From: Sipunculus nudus
Taxonomy: Eukaryota; Annelida; Sipuncula; Golfingiida; Sipunculidae
Direction of reading: 5' to 3'
Length of the DNA stretch: 64,000 nucleotides
Assembly (NCBI GenBank): GCA_026874595.1
Contig: CM049317.1
Location: forward strand, 47,890,401-47,954,400
Shown: piece by piece, positions 36,701-49,099 of the stretch
How positions within the stretch are numbered: the first letter of the stretch is position 1
Layout of the letters: every line of letters starts with the position of its first letter
Program-made: the position numbers and the translations under genes
The notes under the pieces: model-generated
Database searches by the model: none
What the model saw: the letters and a program-made list of their open reading frames with translations, nothing else
What the model was told of the DNA's origin: nothing

Positions 36701-38005
36701 TTATGATAAATGAAATGCAATATCTGTAAAATATTAGATATCGTTTCATATTTATGTTTTCTTAGTAAATAACATAGCACGTTTCTGGGCATCACAGCTA
36801 CACTAACTGATTTCTTGTATTTGTAGTAAAAGCCTAATCGTGTACGTAAATATTAGGATATTAAACTAGCCTGATTATTTTACCAGACTTTTGTTTGTTG
36901 GTCAAATTCAGAGCAATAAATTAGAATCTATGTTTAAATATGGCAACATTCCGCTGATCAATTACCAGCCCGGCTGTTCTTTGCGGTAAAAGCATAACAT
37001 AATTGTCCTGTTTAAATAACATATTGAAAGATAAGATTGATTACAAATATGAATGATTATTGAGGACTCTATTAAATGGGCAATAGCTGAAAGGAAAGAA
37101 AATATTGCTTTAAGTTTTGTTTAAGTAATCAATATTTTTTTTTTGCAGACAGCCACCATTTCCATGACGGAAACTCAGTTTTGCCATGGCTTCATACTAT
37201 TATGACGCATTCGTTCCTGTTAATTCAGTTATCTAAGAGATAAAAGGCCATTTCTATGAAGTTCCATTGTGCCTAGGTGTTGCTTCTTAGTAAAGGTTAC
37301 ATTTCTTCCGAATGAGACAGGTTATATAAGTGAACCAATGATAATACACATTGCCTTTTCCAAACAGTGCCGACTGATTTTAAATATCAGCCGTACATAA
37401 ATTCCATAAATTTTGCAAAATTATCTGATCATTTTATGGGATTTAAATATCACTGATAGGAATATTTTTTGGTAATCATGCACTAGTTTCTGAAATTTCG
37501 AATTAGTGAAATCCCTAATCTATTAGGCTTATCAACTCGTTTTCTATTATAAAGGTTTATAAAAAATTAGTCAAAGGGCAAACAAACCTATCGTCTGACG
37601 CCCCACCGCGAATTTAGGTTTCGAACAAAACCACGATTTTTTCACGAAAATATCTGTAGTAAAACAATTCTCCCACTAATAATAATATCTAAAAGAACAT
37701 TAATATTGATTCAACAATTTCTGAAACGAAATTAGGAAATTTGGATTGGTTTTGTTGCAGATTTCACTTAATCACAGGATAGACCAGTCCTTTTATTATT
37801 GACAAGAAAGTCAGTGATTTAAATTATATACTGTTAAAATGAATAGGCGTAAGAAGAAACAACTGTGCCATGTTAATTGAAACCATATTATGACAGAAAT
37901 AGAACATCAGATGGTGTACATAATGTTACTGCTATTTATGTGTAAACGCTGACCCTGACCAGTTAAAGTAGATACTGATTGTAAGTATTATGTAGCCATT
38001 CAGTG
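30800..38005. other. Long AT-rich non-coding stretch
   Basis: No recognisable gene. The segment 32,590-33,130 is richer in G, C and CpG than its surroundings and could be a promoter-proximal or 5' exon region, but no splice partners or domains were identified. The rest shows only chance open frames. Confidence 0.4.
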
Positions 38006-38009
38006 TTGA

Positions 38010-39460
38010 ACAGTACCACTAAAAAACTCAGACGTGCTTAACAACCTGGATGCCAAACTGTCACACCTTACCGCACAACAACAAGACCTCAAGAACCTGA
38101 TGCAGAATTATGAACATTTGTTTAGTGACATTCCAACGCGAACTAACATGTTGTGCCATGACGTCGATGTTAGCGAGGCAAGCACAGTCATGCAGCACCC
38201 TTATAGACTGAATCCAGAAAAGCAAAAGTATCTACAAGATGAGGTTCAATATTTGCTGGACAATGATTTTATTGAAACTAGTAACAGTAACTGAATTCAC
38301 CATGTATTCTTGTGACAAAACCTGATGGAAGTTACCGTGTGAGCACAGATTATCGAAAACTGAACTCTGTCAGCAAGACTGACACGTTCCCGATTCCTAG
38401 GATCGATGATTGTACTGATAATATCGGTAGCTCCAGATATGTTTCAAAGTTTGACTTGCAAAAAGGATTCTGGCAAGTTCAGCTGACAGAACGAGGGAAA
38501 GAATTGTCCGCATTTTTGACGCCGCAAGGACTGTGCCAGTATAAAGTTATATCGTTTGGCATGAAAAACTTGCCAGCCACGTTCTAGCGCCTCATCCATA
38601 TGATTGTCAAGGACATTTAGGGCTGCGACGCATATATTGATGAACTTATCGTGTACAGCCACACCTGGGAGACACATCTACCAATTCTACGCGATATCCA
38701 CGAAAGACAGAGATGCACGTCTCACCGTCAACTCAGTTAAATCTGAGTTTTTCATGCACAAGTCACATTTTTGGGTCACATTGTAGGGCAGGGTCAAGTT
38801 AAACCTGTTGATGCTAAAAGTAAAACCTGTTGATGCCAAAATAAGTGCTATTTCTGCATTTCTTAGACCAGAAAACAAGAAAGCAAATAATGCGTTTTCT
38901 TTGTATGATTGGATACTACAGGAATTTTTATCCAAATTTTTCTGCTGTAGCTGAACCTTCGATTAATTTGTTAAAGAGGAAACACAAGTTTGTATGGAAT
39001 ATTCAGTGTGAAAATGCATTTAAGAATTTGGAAGCTATTCTGCAAAGTTCACTAGTTTTAGCAGCTCCAGACTTTTCTGTACCTTTTCAGTTAGCTGTAG
39101 ATGCTAGTGATACTGCTGCTAGTGCTGTGTTGTGACAAGAAGGCAGTGATGGTATAGATCATCCAATTTGTTATTTTTCAAGAAAGTTTAATGCAAACCA
39201 GAAAAACTACTTCACTATTGAAAAAGTATGTTTGGCTTTGATTTTGGCATTGCAACATTTTGCAGTTTATGTTACTTCATCAGTCAAGCCCGTCATTGTC
39301 TTCAGTGATCACAATCCCCTCACTTTCATGAACAAGTTGAAGTGTAAAAATCAAAGATTGTTGAGATGGAGTTTGTTTTACAGGATTACAGTCTTGAAAT
39401 TAGACACATTAAAGGGAAAGACAATGTACTTGCTGATTGCTTATCGAGATGTTTATGAAA
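38010..39460 (+). pseudogene. Ty3/Gypsy pol remnant: reverse transcriptase and RNase H
   Basis: Broken frames in family order. 38,013-38,291 encodes the pre-RT leader (LFSDIPTRTNMLCHDVDV; HPYRLNPEK). A frame break near 38,290 leads to RT (VTKPDGSYRVSTDYRKLNSV; FPIPRIDD; SKFDLQKGFWQVQLTE; FGMKN). Stops fall at 38,585-38,587 and 38,618-38,620. The catalytic YxDD box reads YIDELIVYS, its second Asp replaced by Glu. A ~20-bp duplication near 38,800-38,835 breaks the frame again. RNase H follows (LAVDAS, then TIEK and FSDHNPLTF). The end near 39,450 matches the usual HIKG-N-LAD-LSR terminus after a frameshift. No integrase follows: the LTR starts about 100 bp later. No gag, protease or 5' LTR was found upstream. 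Confidence 0.9.
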
Positions 39461-39540
39461 TGTTGTCAAAGAGATGTTTATGTAATGTTTTAAATAAGAT
39501 GACTTTTTAAATATTGTAACAATTTAGTGATTGTGATCGC

Positions 39541-39557
39541 CAAAAGAGGAGGGGGAG
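39541..39557 (+). promoter_or_regulatory. Polypurine tract (plus-strand primer site)
   Basis: The A/G-rich run AAAAGAGGAGGGGGAG lies immediately before the TG of the LTR, the position of a retrotransposon polypurine tract. Confidence 0.8.
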
Positions 39558-40333
39558 TGTTACAGATGTCTCTTTTATTGTGTGCAGCAGTTTTGCATGT
39601 GTCTGTGTAGCGCTAGCATTGTCCGTTGCCATGGGAGACGCGCGAGCCGGCCCGGCCCACGTGAGGGGTCTGACGTGTAAAAAACACAGCGCTCATGCTA
39701 ATCTGGAACTTTCTGAGCTGGTCGCGCTCTATGGGCGCGTGTGTATTATGTATTGTTGGGTTCTTTGGATTGTTCGTGAAATAGAAGTTTCTAGGCTTTG
39801 GGATGAGAAGCTATAAATTAGGGGTTGTGTTTAGAGCTGGGAGAGAGGAGAAAGAAATATTCCAGTGTACACGGAAGAGTGTGAGTCAGTTTGTGGACCT
39901 TTCCGATAATTGCAGCAGTTATAGATCTACTTCTAAACTTGTAACTGATTTTATATAATCTTCAGTTTGTCTTTGGGATAATTACCAGTATTTCACTTTT
40001 GGATTACACCAGATTGATTTTGTGATTGAATTGGACTATTATTCTCTCAGAAGATTTATGTGAACTGTTCATCTGGATTATACATTTTAAAGGACTTGTT
40101 GTCGCTGTGACAGTACTGTTAATATGCTGGGTAATTGTATTGATTTAGTGTATTGTAATGTTGGGGTTGTTTTAAGAATAAATTATAATTATTAGTTAAC
40201 AAAAAAAAAACACAGACTTCTTTATTCATTACCCCACACATTTCACGCTGCCTAGTGTTACAGAATCTGATCTCCATAACAAACTTTATGCTCATCACGA
40301 CTACGTGATGTGTTGATGTTAGGTTCCGCAACA
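39558..40333 (+). mobile_element. 3' LTR of the Ty3/Gypsy remnant
   Basis: A 776-bp LTR running from TGTTACAGATGTC to GTTCCGCAACA, colinear with the solo LTR at 25,968-26,768 (shared TATTGATTTAGTGTATTGTA, TTCTTTATTCATT and ATCACG-ACGTGAT blocks). A TATA-like CTATAAATTA is at 39,811 and AATAAA at 40,177-40,182. The next five bases are ATGTT; a matching duplication on the 5' side could not be identified because the left half of the element is missing. Confidence 0.88.
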
Positions 40334-40339
40334 ATGTTT

Positions 40340-43300
40340 TCCGAAACGCCATAACTGCTGGGATTTTTCTTTTAATCTCAAATTTTGGTTCTGGCTCCTT
40401 TTTTTTCACAGCCTTACGTGACATTAATAAATTTTACAAGAACAATTTTCCAAATGTGACGAACAGACACCAGCTGGTCCGGATTCACTAGACATGGTAT
40501 TTTCATGTCGGACATTCTGTCTCCTCAGATTCCATTAACCGAACAACTGTTATGAAGAAATCCGTCAGTTTATCGTCTGCACTTGTTCAATGTTACGCTC
40601 CCCTTTCTGAGTCGTGATTAATTGCCAGTTTGTCGTTCCTTTTAAGGCAATCACATTAAATCCGGTTATTTGAAGCTGCCGTAATAAGACCCCTGTTTCT
40701 CAGGGTCGCTTGGATGGATCAGCACATTGGCGTCGGACAAAAACCTAGACCATAATGGGTTTAAATGATGTACACGGAAACCTCTTATTTTGATATGTGT
40801 GAACTAAATCTAAAACTTAAAATTCTCATCATGCATTTCAGCTAGATTCAGACAAATTTCAGAGATAATTGGCATGGAAAATTACCTGGGATGATCCTTC
40901 CATAAGAATTCAACATTGCCCTATCAGTTAATAATCTCTAAACAGGGCTGGTTCTAGAAGTAAATCTTCATTATTTTTATACAAAGCCCAAAATACAGCT
41001 GAATATACTAATTTCAATAAACTCACTATAATATTTCATGGCAAATTCTAATTAAAATGTTCTAAAAAGCAGGCCTTGTTGGCCTTTAAATGAACCAGTT
41101 CCCAGCAATCAACCTTTAAAGAAATCCTGCATCCGGCTTTGATAAACATAGATACAATATAAGCATCATGTCTTTCAATTGTTTTATCTGGACCATTTTA
41201 CATAACATTATGATACGTATAATAACAATAGATGATTGCTAAAATTATTCTCAATAACAATGAATAATTACTCCGTAGAACTGAAGTATTGATTCCTTGT
41301 CGTACTTGATGCAAAAAAAAAAACAATTTATATATTTCAAATCATCTGGTTTTCATTTAAGGAACTCTCCTATAATCTTTACATCTACTAATTGGTATAT
41401 TTTTTAAGTGTTTCGAGAATTAAATTGCGGTTTTATGCATCAGCCATAACATATACTGCATACGAATGACGTTTCGCCATAGTTGCTGTTGTGTATAAAT
41501 CAACCTTTTTATACATTTTTATGCAATTCAACTAAATAATTGCTCTGTATTATCATAATATTCTCATTTTGGACAAAATGAAATAAACTGTTCTGTATAT
41601 AATACGGAGTAAAGCTTAGTTCTCGCGCATTAGTAAATGGTAATTAATTAATGTCGTGAAAACGGATTTAATAATCTGGACCTTTGAGTGTTTGATAGAA
41701 GTCCGAGCAATTCCGAAAGAAGTGAGAATTAAGGAATCTTTTTTGTTCAGGTAAACCCACCTGATTTAGTGATTATCTAGGTTTTAACGATACTTGAATA
41801 TGTGACATTTGCGGGCGATGCATAGGGGATGATGGATGTTTGCCCTAAACTTAATCTTCGGCGAAGACATGATTTATTAATTCATTAACACTCATTAACA
41901 CTCATTTGTTTCATAATCTCGTCTTGATAGGATATACGGACACAAAAAGGTACTTCGTCGTTTTTTCTATCCCATAATGTTTACTATAAGGATACAAAGC
42001 AGAAATTCTCCAAATAAATAATATGAAGAAAGCAAGGGGGAAAATACTTGCCTGGCCAGGTCAGTCTTAATGGTCCTGGGAGAATTTGATTTAGCACATG
42101 TGAGAGTATATACATGTATGTAGGTAAGATGTAAATTTAACTGCTCAGGTATAGGTAAGTTAAAATAGTACTGGGAGAATTTGATATAGTATACTGAATG
42201 TATACTTTGATCAAATGTATAGTTGCTTGGCTAGGTGGATCTAGTTTTAAACAGTGCCAGAAATGTGAATATATAGTACCGGTGACAGTGTATACTGTGC
42301 AAGAAAAAATAGTTTATCTGGCAAGAGCTTTCTGGGTTATTTTTAGTACCGGGATATGCTAACGTCTGTTGATATCCCCTGGTAGCTGGAGTCTATCCGA
42401 GTGCTCAAAATGCCAGTGTTGCGGCTCACTTTACAGATCTTGTTCCACAAAGGGCTATTCGTTCAATGTCTCTTTTTTGCGTGTTTAGCTGATTTCGGTC
42501 CCGCGGGGTAGATTTAACATCCGGGGTACATCACGCTACATAAGACGGTGAACCTGATGACTTATTTTCCCTAAGTTAATGTGAATTTAAAGGATGGCCC
42601 TCAACCAGAATAAGCTAGACCTGATCCAACCAAACCCAGAACTTCAGGTAAATCCCTCTCTATTTATTTTCTCGTTTCACTTAATGCACGATATGTCTTG
42701 CTTTAATTTATTATTGGATTTCCTACCAAATATTTCCAATAACCGACAATCCCGCCAGGTATCTTTTTTCCAAGTACCTGATATTCACTTTGCAACTGAC
42801 AAGAAAGATAAGTTAGGGAACGATTGGTCTCACAATATGACACTAATTACATCAGAATAAAGCTCATATACATCACGGCTTGTAAAAATCAATCATAAAA
42901 AAGGAAAGGGAAGGGAAACCGAAACAATATGGAAGTAAATAATATTTTGGCTAGGCCTGAGACGTTCCGCCATTTTTAACTAGCGAAGGAGGACCAAGAT
43001 ACTAAATCGTGTATGTTACCATGGCAACAACTCGATCAGTTTTGTTTCTGCTTCTAATCGCCATTCAGATGTGATGAAGGTAGTCACTGCAGGAATGACT
43101 TATCACACAAGGTATATATGTAATGTTTGAAATAAAACGATAAAATGGCACACCAAGACTTCTAACAGTTGGTGCATTTCCCTTGCTAATTATGCAATCA
43201 GTATTATATTGCGAACAACTGAATTGGCCAAACAATAACATATCTGCCCACCGCTAATCTTAATGTTTGACATATATATTTTAACATAATTTACTATACC

Positions 43301-45040
43301 CGTCCAAAGTGTCATGATATGTAACTTCAGGTGACATGATTACTAGAACATAAGATCCAGATAGAATTGAATTAGGGGATGGGAGAACTTAAACTCTCTC
43401 AGTGTGGAATGTGATTGATCAGCATTTATATTCCTCCATTTCACCACGTCTACGTTACCTTGTCTACATGATATCCCATATATTAAACATTCATTGCAAA
43501 TAACCGACAAATGTAAAGTTAATGCTATTTTTGTATATCGTATTATTGACCATAAGGTTTCTATTAATGTCTTAGAGCCTAACGTAGACTTAAGCGTCAT
43601 AATACATATGCTTAATACATTATTTTAAGATGCTTAATTCAATCCAACATATTTTGTCAGCTTCCTGTAAGACTGAGAAACGTCTTTGTAAAAATACACT
43701 TTAACTTCTGTTTCAGTCGTGTAGCTCGCAAATAATAGGTAACCTAATTTTATCAGAACTTGCATAATCACACGAAAGACTGCAATGAACACTAAGACAG
43801 TTGCCCCTAAATATAAATCGGTCTAAGCCACATTGAGACTAATTTTGACATTTTAGTTCAATATTCTCACATCGAGCAAGAGCCCAGGGGCACGTACTCT
43901 TTAGATTCTCTTTCCAATGAAGGGGTTAAGCCGTGGACTTCTCCCAAGGCAGCGATCCATGTGTGCACTGATCGGTAAAATAGGCTATCAGCACCATGGC
44001 GTTTAGTGCTTGCGGTATGGACGTTTTATTGAATAGCTACGGATACACCGAAACACCAACTTGCATATTTTGCTGGACCTTACGCGTATACATTAAAACC
44101 TTTGAACGTGGGTAACAGTAACACATGGGAAACAATTTTTCAAAATTCGAAAGTAAGCTTTCTATTAAATTATATCTTTTTACTCAAATGATTTATACTA
44201 TTGGGATAAAGGACAGAGCTGATTTGTGATACATCCACCCGATAAGTAAAGTGAAGTTTTTTTTGTGTTGCAAATCTGATCTGGATCCTGGGGACTCGAA
44301 TACATACGTGGTTGCCAGTTTAATAAACTATAATAATTATGAAGGGAAATACATAAAAAGCCTGTTTTCTAATGTTCTTGCGCTGCTTATTTAATTACTT
44401 AAAAAACTAACAAACAGTGGTAACGGGAAAAAAACGATACAAACAGTGGGAACGAATATGTAGCAGATTAAAAAAAATATGGATACTGGCATCGTGAGTA
44501 CTGTATTCATTTTAATAATATTTCAACGTCCCACAAACACTAATTTTGTTTATATGTGATAGATTTAGGCAGCAATGTGCGTTATTTTTTTAATTGACAT
44601 TAGACTAAATATCCCTTATTTTTATAATAAGAAAAACAAATTTAGTTATATTATCCCATATAAGGTAATCCCCGGGACGTCTTGATAAAACCGATGTTAA
44701 CACGGTGAAGCTGTTTTATGTATGTGGCTTTACGTTAATGCAAGTTTGAAACTCTGGGCGTTCCTTTATATGAAAATTTAAAAAAGAAGTAGTTTTCATC
44801 ATTTCATCTTCATGGCTATGACCTTCAAGATGAAAGCAAATGCACGATTTCCAACGGGTTTAATTCTTTAAATAATTTACAGTTATAGGGTTCAACTGAT
44901 CATGTATTGTGCAAAAATCGTACTGAGGATCAATGTAATGAAATTAAACAACTCTTTGAGTCAGGGAACGTAACCCAGAAGCCGCATGTTGTGGTTGTGA
45001 ACACATCCGTGGATCGTAGAAAAAAACGAAATGTGTATAG
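40340..45040. other. AT-rich non-coding DNA
   Basis: No supported gene or repeat boundary. Confidence 0.4.
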
Positions 45041-45049
45041 CCCGTCCCA

Positions 45050-45245
45050 GTACCCGTGTCCGCATTTTTTTTACTAGAATAATTTTTCATACAAGTGAAG
45101 CAGTGTAAACCTTTCTCGTCCAAGGGTTGCTGGAGCTATTCCACCGACTGCGTGCGTAAAAATAATGCTTTGCCTAGCTTTGATTTTGTAGGAGACAAAT
45201 AATCCAAAATATGAGAAAATATGTTACAGCGATTACGACTTTTTT
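45050..45245 (+). repeat. Dispersed repeat D, uninterrupted copy
   Basis: Aligns with the flanks of 48,458-49,086: CAGTACCC(A/G)TGT, TTGC(A/T)GGAGC(C/T)ATTCC, CCGACT and GAGA(C/T)AAATAATCCAAAA in order. It serves as the 'empty' version of the second copy, which carries an insertion. Confidence 0.6.
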
Positions 45246-45249
45246 CATC

Positions 45250-46205
45250 GCAGAAGAACTGACAAGCGAGACAAACTGACGATGTCCGTCAACTGAACGT
45301 GATGCGCGACCGATCAATGTGACGTCTTTGTGACGCCACTGTTGTTCTACAAAGACCAAACGCAGCCATAGACATAGAAAGTGTACTATGGAGGAATATC
45401 CCGTTCAGCAGTGCCACGGTCTATCAGCATAAATAACGCAAAAGACTTGCAAAGCATATATTTTCTATATGATATATTACTACTTTACACAAAATCGGCG
45501 GAATATATGTATATCTACTTTAGACCAAATGGCATTTTAAAGAATATTCTTAAAATAATTATCGTGAAAAAAAAAACATGCAAACAAGGGTTTTGGGACC
45601 TACTTTACGAGGCAGCATCTTATCCTAGAACTAAAGGAATTCAAGAGGAAAATATAAAGATTCATTGGAATATGAAATGTATTTCATATGTGATATGAAA
45701 AAGGGGTTTGTCTCGGGACTCGGGAATTTAGAAAAACCTGTTTCCAACTTTCGTGATACATTACTTAAAAAGTCTGTGATAAAAATATACTTCAAGTCAA
45801 TCTCTTCTCAATTTATATTTATTTCAAAAGAATGATTAGATTCACCAAATATCTTTTCAATTTAATTTCTACAAACATGCTGAGATACGTTGATAGTGAC
45901 TTGAGCGGACATCCTGACGGTTTTGAAATGTCAGATTTGACGAATGCGTTAATAATGGGTGAAACATGGGGGCAGGGAGATGGCTTAGTCTGATAAATTG
46001 GCTCCTGTATGAGAGACATAACATCATCGGCTGACAGGGCAACTTCCAAAGAAATTAATCCATGACTATTTCATCGTAAAAGACAAAAATATTACATGAA
46101 ACAGTCCAGGCATGTTAACAAAAATGCTCCAACGATGCCAGTAATGAAACTTCTTTGCATCATCCCGATACTGCTTCATACATATTATGATATAACCATG
46201 ATAAT
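45250..46205. other. Non-coding DNA
   Basis: Nothing recognised; a 105-codon AT-rich open frame at 45,381-45,698 has no domain or context support. Confidence 0.35.
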
Positions 46206-46207
46206 GC

Positions 46208-46314
<107 letters not shown>

Positions 46315-46724
46315 TGACTAACAAATATTTTTGTAAACATCAATTTTAACTTCACATACATAAAAAAAATTATACGATTTTCGTTTATATTGTGTAAATC
46401 TATCCAGTTATATATCGGTTTATAAATAATCGATCTATTTTGAAGTAAACATATACAGCCAAAGGAGGCTCAGTAGCTCTTGATAGTGTTTTTTTGCATT
46501 AACGTGTTTCATTATAATAACACGTGGGTCTGGCTTTGATTTATGGATTTGGCTAGGAGTTAAAATCGTTATTGCATTTAGAGAAAAGAAATACAAGAGA
46601 CCCAGGGCTCTAATGTTCGCTCTGCGAATTACTGTGCATGATGGCGGGTGATTAAAAGAAAAAAAGTTAATCTGAAAATATCATTCATTCCTTTCCAAGT
46701 GGAGCCGGTTCTATTGCACAAAGT

Positions 46725-48310
46725 AGGCGGCGCCACCTGTCTGATTTACGAGACAACTTTCCAAAATGGATGCACATGCCATTTTTAGACAAATGCTCCT
46801 GAGATATGAGCAATTTTCACCCACAGCAAATTTACAGATGAATGCTACGGGAAAACGATTGCAGATGGCGCCACCAGTCTTGAGTACAAGATGGAGGAGT
46901 CCAAGATCTATGGATATGTGCAATTTCAGGCTAATACCTGAAATCGCTCCTCAGTAAAAGGTATTAAGTTTTTTCTACGAAAACAGGAAGCTAGGTGGCG
47001 CCACCTGTCTGGTGTACAAGAAAACATTTTCAAGATGGATGGACATGCCAAATTTCCGACAAATTCCTTCAACCACTTCTGAGATATGAGCATACACAAA
47101 AAAGAAAATGTACCGATGGACGCCATGGGAAAACGATTGCATTTTGCGCCACCAGTCTAAACTACAAGTTGGTTGAGTCTCAACCATCCAAGATCTATGG
47201 ATATCCACAATTTCAGCTCAATACGTTGAACCACTCCTGAGATAAGGGCTGTTATCTAAAAGATACCCAGGTTTGTACTGCACAGAAAGGCTTGCAGGCA
47301 CCACCCGTCATTGTTACGTACAACTAAATAGGTGAGGGAACAAGTATGCCGGGTTTCGAAAAAGATCAGTCCAAGGGTCTTAGAGGAGACTCTGTTTTGG
47401 CTAATTATAATATATAAATACTTAATGACATATCTTGGAAAAAGCAGAGAAGACCATTACAGCCTGCTGAAAGTAGCTCAATACAGATTGCGCCACCTGT
47501 AGGTCAAAAAAATTTAGCAGTCACATGATCAATATTCCTATGAAATTTGATACTGGAGGCTGCAGCAGTACCTAAGATATTTGGTAACAGGCAATACTTC
47601 ATGTATGGAATTACATCAAGTTGCCAAATTTTGCGATCTACACATTTGAAGTTCCGTAGAGATGCCATCTTGAAAACAACTTGGCTGAATTTATACGCAA
47701 AAATTTCCTCTTCCTCTAAGAAACTGTTGACTATGATATTGAAGCCAAAATATTTATACTTTATGACATACCTTGGAAAAAGCAGAAAAGTTCCTTACAA
47801 CCTGCAGAAAATAGGTTAACATAGGTGGCGCCACATGGAGGTCAAAATCATTTAGCAGTCACATGATCAATAAACCTGTGAAATTTGAAACAAAAGGCTG
47901 CAGCAGTTCCTTAGATATTTGATAACAGACAACACATCATGTATGGAAACACATCAAGTTGCCAAATTTTGCGATCGACACAATTTGAAGTTCCGTAGAG
48001 AGGCCATCTTGAAAATGACTGGACTGAATTTTTACTAAACTTATTTCCCTTCCTCTAGGGATCTTTTGCAAAAAATATTTATACTTTCTGACTTATCTTG
48101 GAAGAAGTGAAAAAGACCATTTCGGCCCGCAGAAACTAGGTCAACATAGGTGGTGCCACCAAAAGCTTATTTTTGCTTATTCATCCTATCATAAGTTTTT
48201 TGCAAAATTTCATGAAGGCAGCTGCTGTGGCTGTTGAGATATTTGGTAACAGACGGTGAACGGTGGACGGCGGACGCTGCGCCATGACATAAGTTCACAG
48301 AGTGAACTAA
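46725..48310 (+). repeat. Composite tandem array with GGCGCCACC modules
   Basis: A first module of ~265 bp occurs at about 46,730 and 46,993 (GGCGCCACCTGTCTG, ATGGA(T/C)GGACATGCC-like, TGAGATATGAGCA, GGGAAAACGATTGCA, GCGCCACCAGTCT, CCAAGATCTATGGATAT). A second module of ~338 bp starts near 47,495 and 47,833 (TTTAGCAGTCACATGATCAA, AAGTTGCCAAATTTTGCGAT, AGTTCCGTAGAGA). A perfect 14-bp palindrome AGGTGGCGCCACCT is at 46,993-47,006. The array ends near 48,310 in a GGACGGCGGACG-type tail, like the array at 7.7-9.6 kb. No coding capacity. Confidence 0.75.
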
Positions 48311-48558
48311 TAATGAAACAGAATGAGCGGATGCGGTCCAGCCAGAACAAAACACGTGTGAGATTTAGTTTCCAATATTGGCCAACATATCATAGTTTTG
48401 TTTTTTCCTTATGCATAATTTGGAAGAGCTCTCCCTAACAGAACACGTGTGGTCTGTATCAGTACCCATGTTTACCGGGATATGTTTTTATGCAAAGGAG
48501 ACACTATAAAAAGTTCTAGGCCAAATGTTGCAGGAGCCATTCCTCCGACTATTGAGTG

Positions 48559-48716
48559 AAAACAGTTACGAAGACAAATTTCTCAGGGGAAAATATTAGG
48601 CCGATCCCGGATTCGAACCCATGTTGGTGGAGCGCAAGTCCGGCGTACCAACTGCTTCGCCAGTAAAGCAAGCTTCACTAGCGAGACAGTTCGGTTTGCT
48701 TTTATGTCAGCCCGTA
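48559..48716 (-). mobile_element. tRNA-like repeat, copy 1 (SINE or miniature LTR-like)
   Basis: On the minus strand: A-box-like TGGCGAAGCAGTTGG, then B box GGGTTCGAATCC about 40 bp on, the internal promoter layout of a tRNA. The plus-strand ends are roughly GTTACG and CCCGTAATA. About 85% identical to 48,838-48,992. Confidence 0.65.
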
Positions 48717-48837
48717 ATACACACCCTCTTAAGAGCGTTCTGCTATCAGAGCAAGACCAATTATCCCAGGAGTCACACTTGATGAGCTTATTCTCTGGGC
48801 CACAAAGTTTACCGTCATCCCGGACGAGCCTCCATTT

Positions 48838-48992
48838 TGTTACGTAGACAAATTGCTGAGAGGCAAATATTGGGCCGATCCCTTATTCGAACCCATGTCG
48901 GTGGCGCGCAAGTCCGGCGTACCAGCCGCTTCGCCAGCAAAGCAAGCTTCACTAGCGATCAGTTCGGTCCGCTTTTATGTCACCCCGTAACA
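48838..48992 (-). mobile_element. tRNA-like repeat, copy 2
   Basis: The same ~155-bp unit as at 48,559, with A-box TGGCGAAGCGGCTGG and B-box GGGTTCGAATAAG. Its plus-strand ends are TGTTACG and CGTAACA, a short inverted repeat beginning TG and ending CA. About 120 bp of unrelated sequence lies between the copies, so the pair could be a miniature direct-repeat retroelement or a SINE dimer. Confidence 0.65.
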
Positions 48993-49099
48993 ATACTACT
49001 GTCTTACCTGCATGGCACCTAATTTTTATGAGATAAATAATCCAAAAATATTGCAATACGGTAAACAATGACAGCGATATATCCATCGATGTAGCGATT

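Larger units (their letters stand above)
48458..49086 (+). repeat. Dispersed repeat D, copy interrupted by a tRNA-like insertion
   Basis: The left part (48,458-48,556) and right part (48,993-49,086) match the continuous copy at 45,050-45,245. The ~435 bp between them is a pair of tRNA-like repeats, so this repeat predates that insertion. Confidence 0.6.

Noticed and set aside
37924-38009. TGTTACTGCTATTTATGTG as a possible 5' LTR start of the Gypsy remnant
   Set aside because: It loosely resembles the LTR start, but only ~85 bp separate it from pol coding sequence and no further LTR similarity or matching target duplication is present.
48559-48716. A functional tRNA gene
   Set aside because: A- and B-box-like sequences are present, but acceptor-stem pairing is not evident and the unit is repeated within a larger element.
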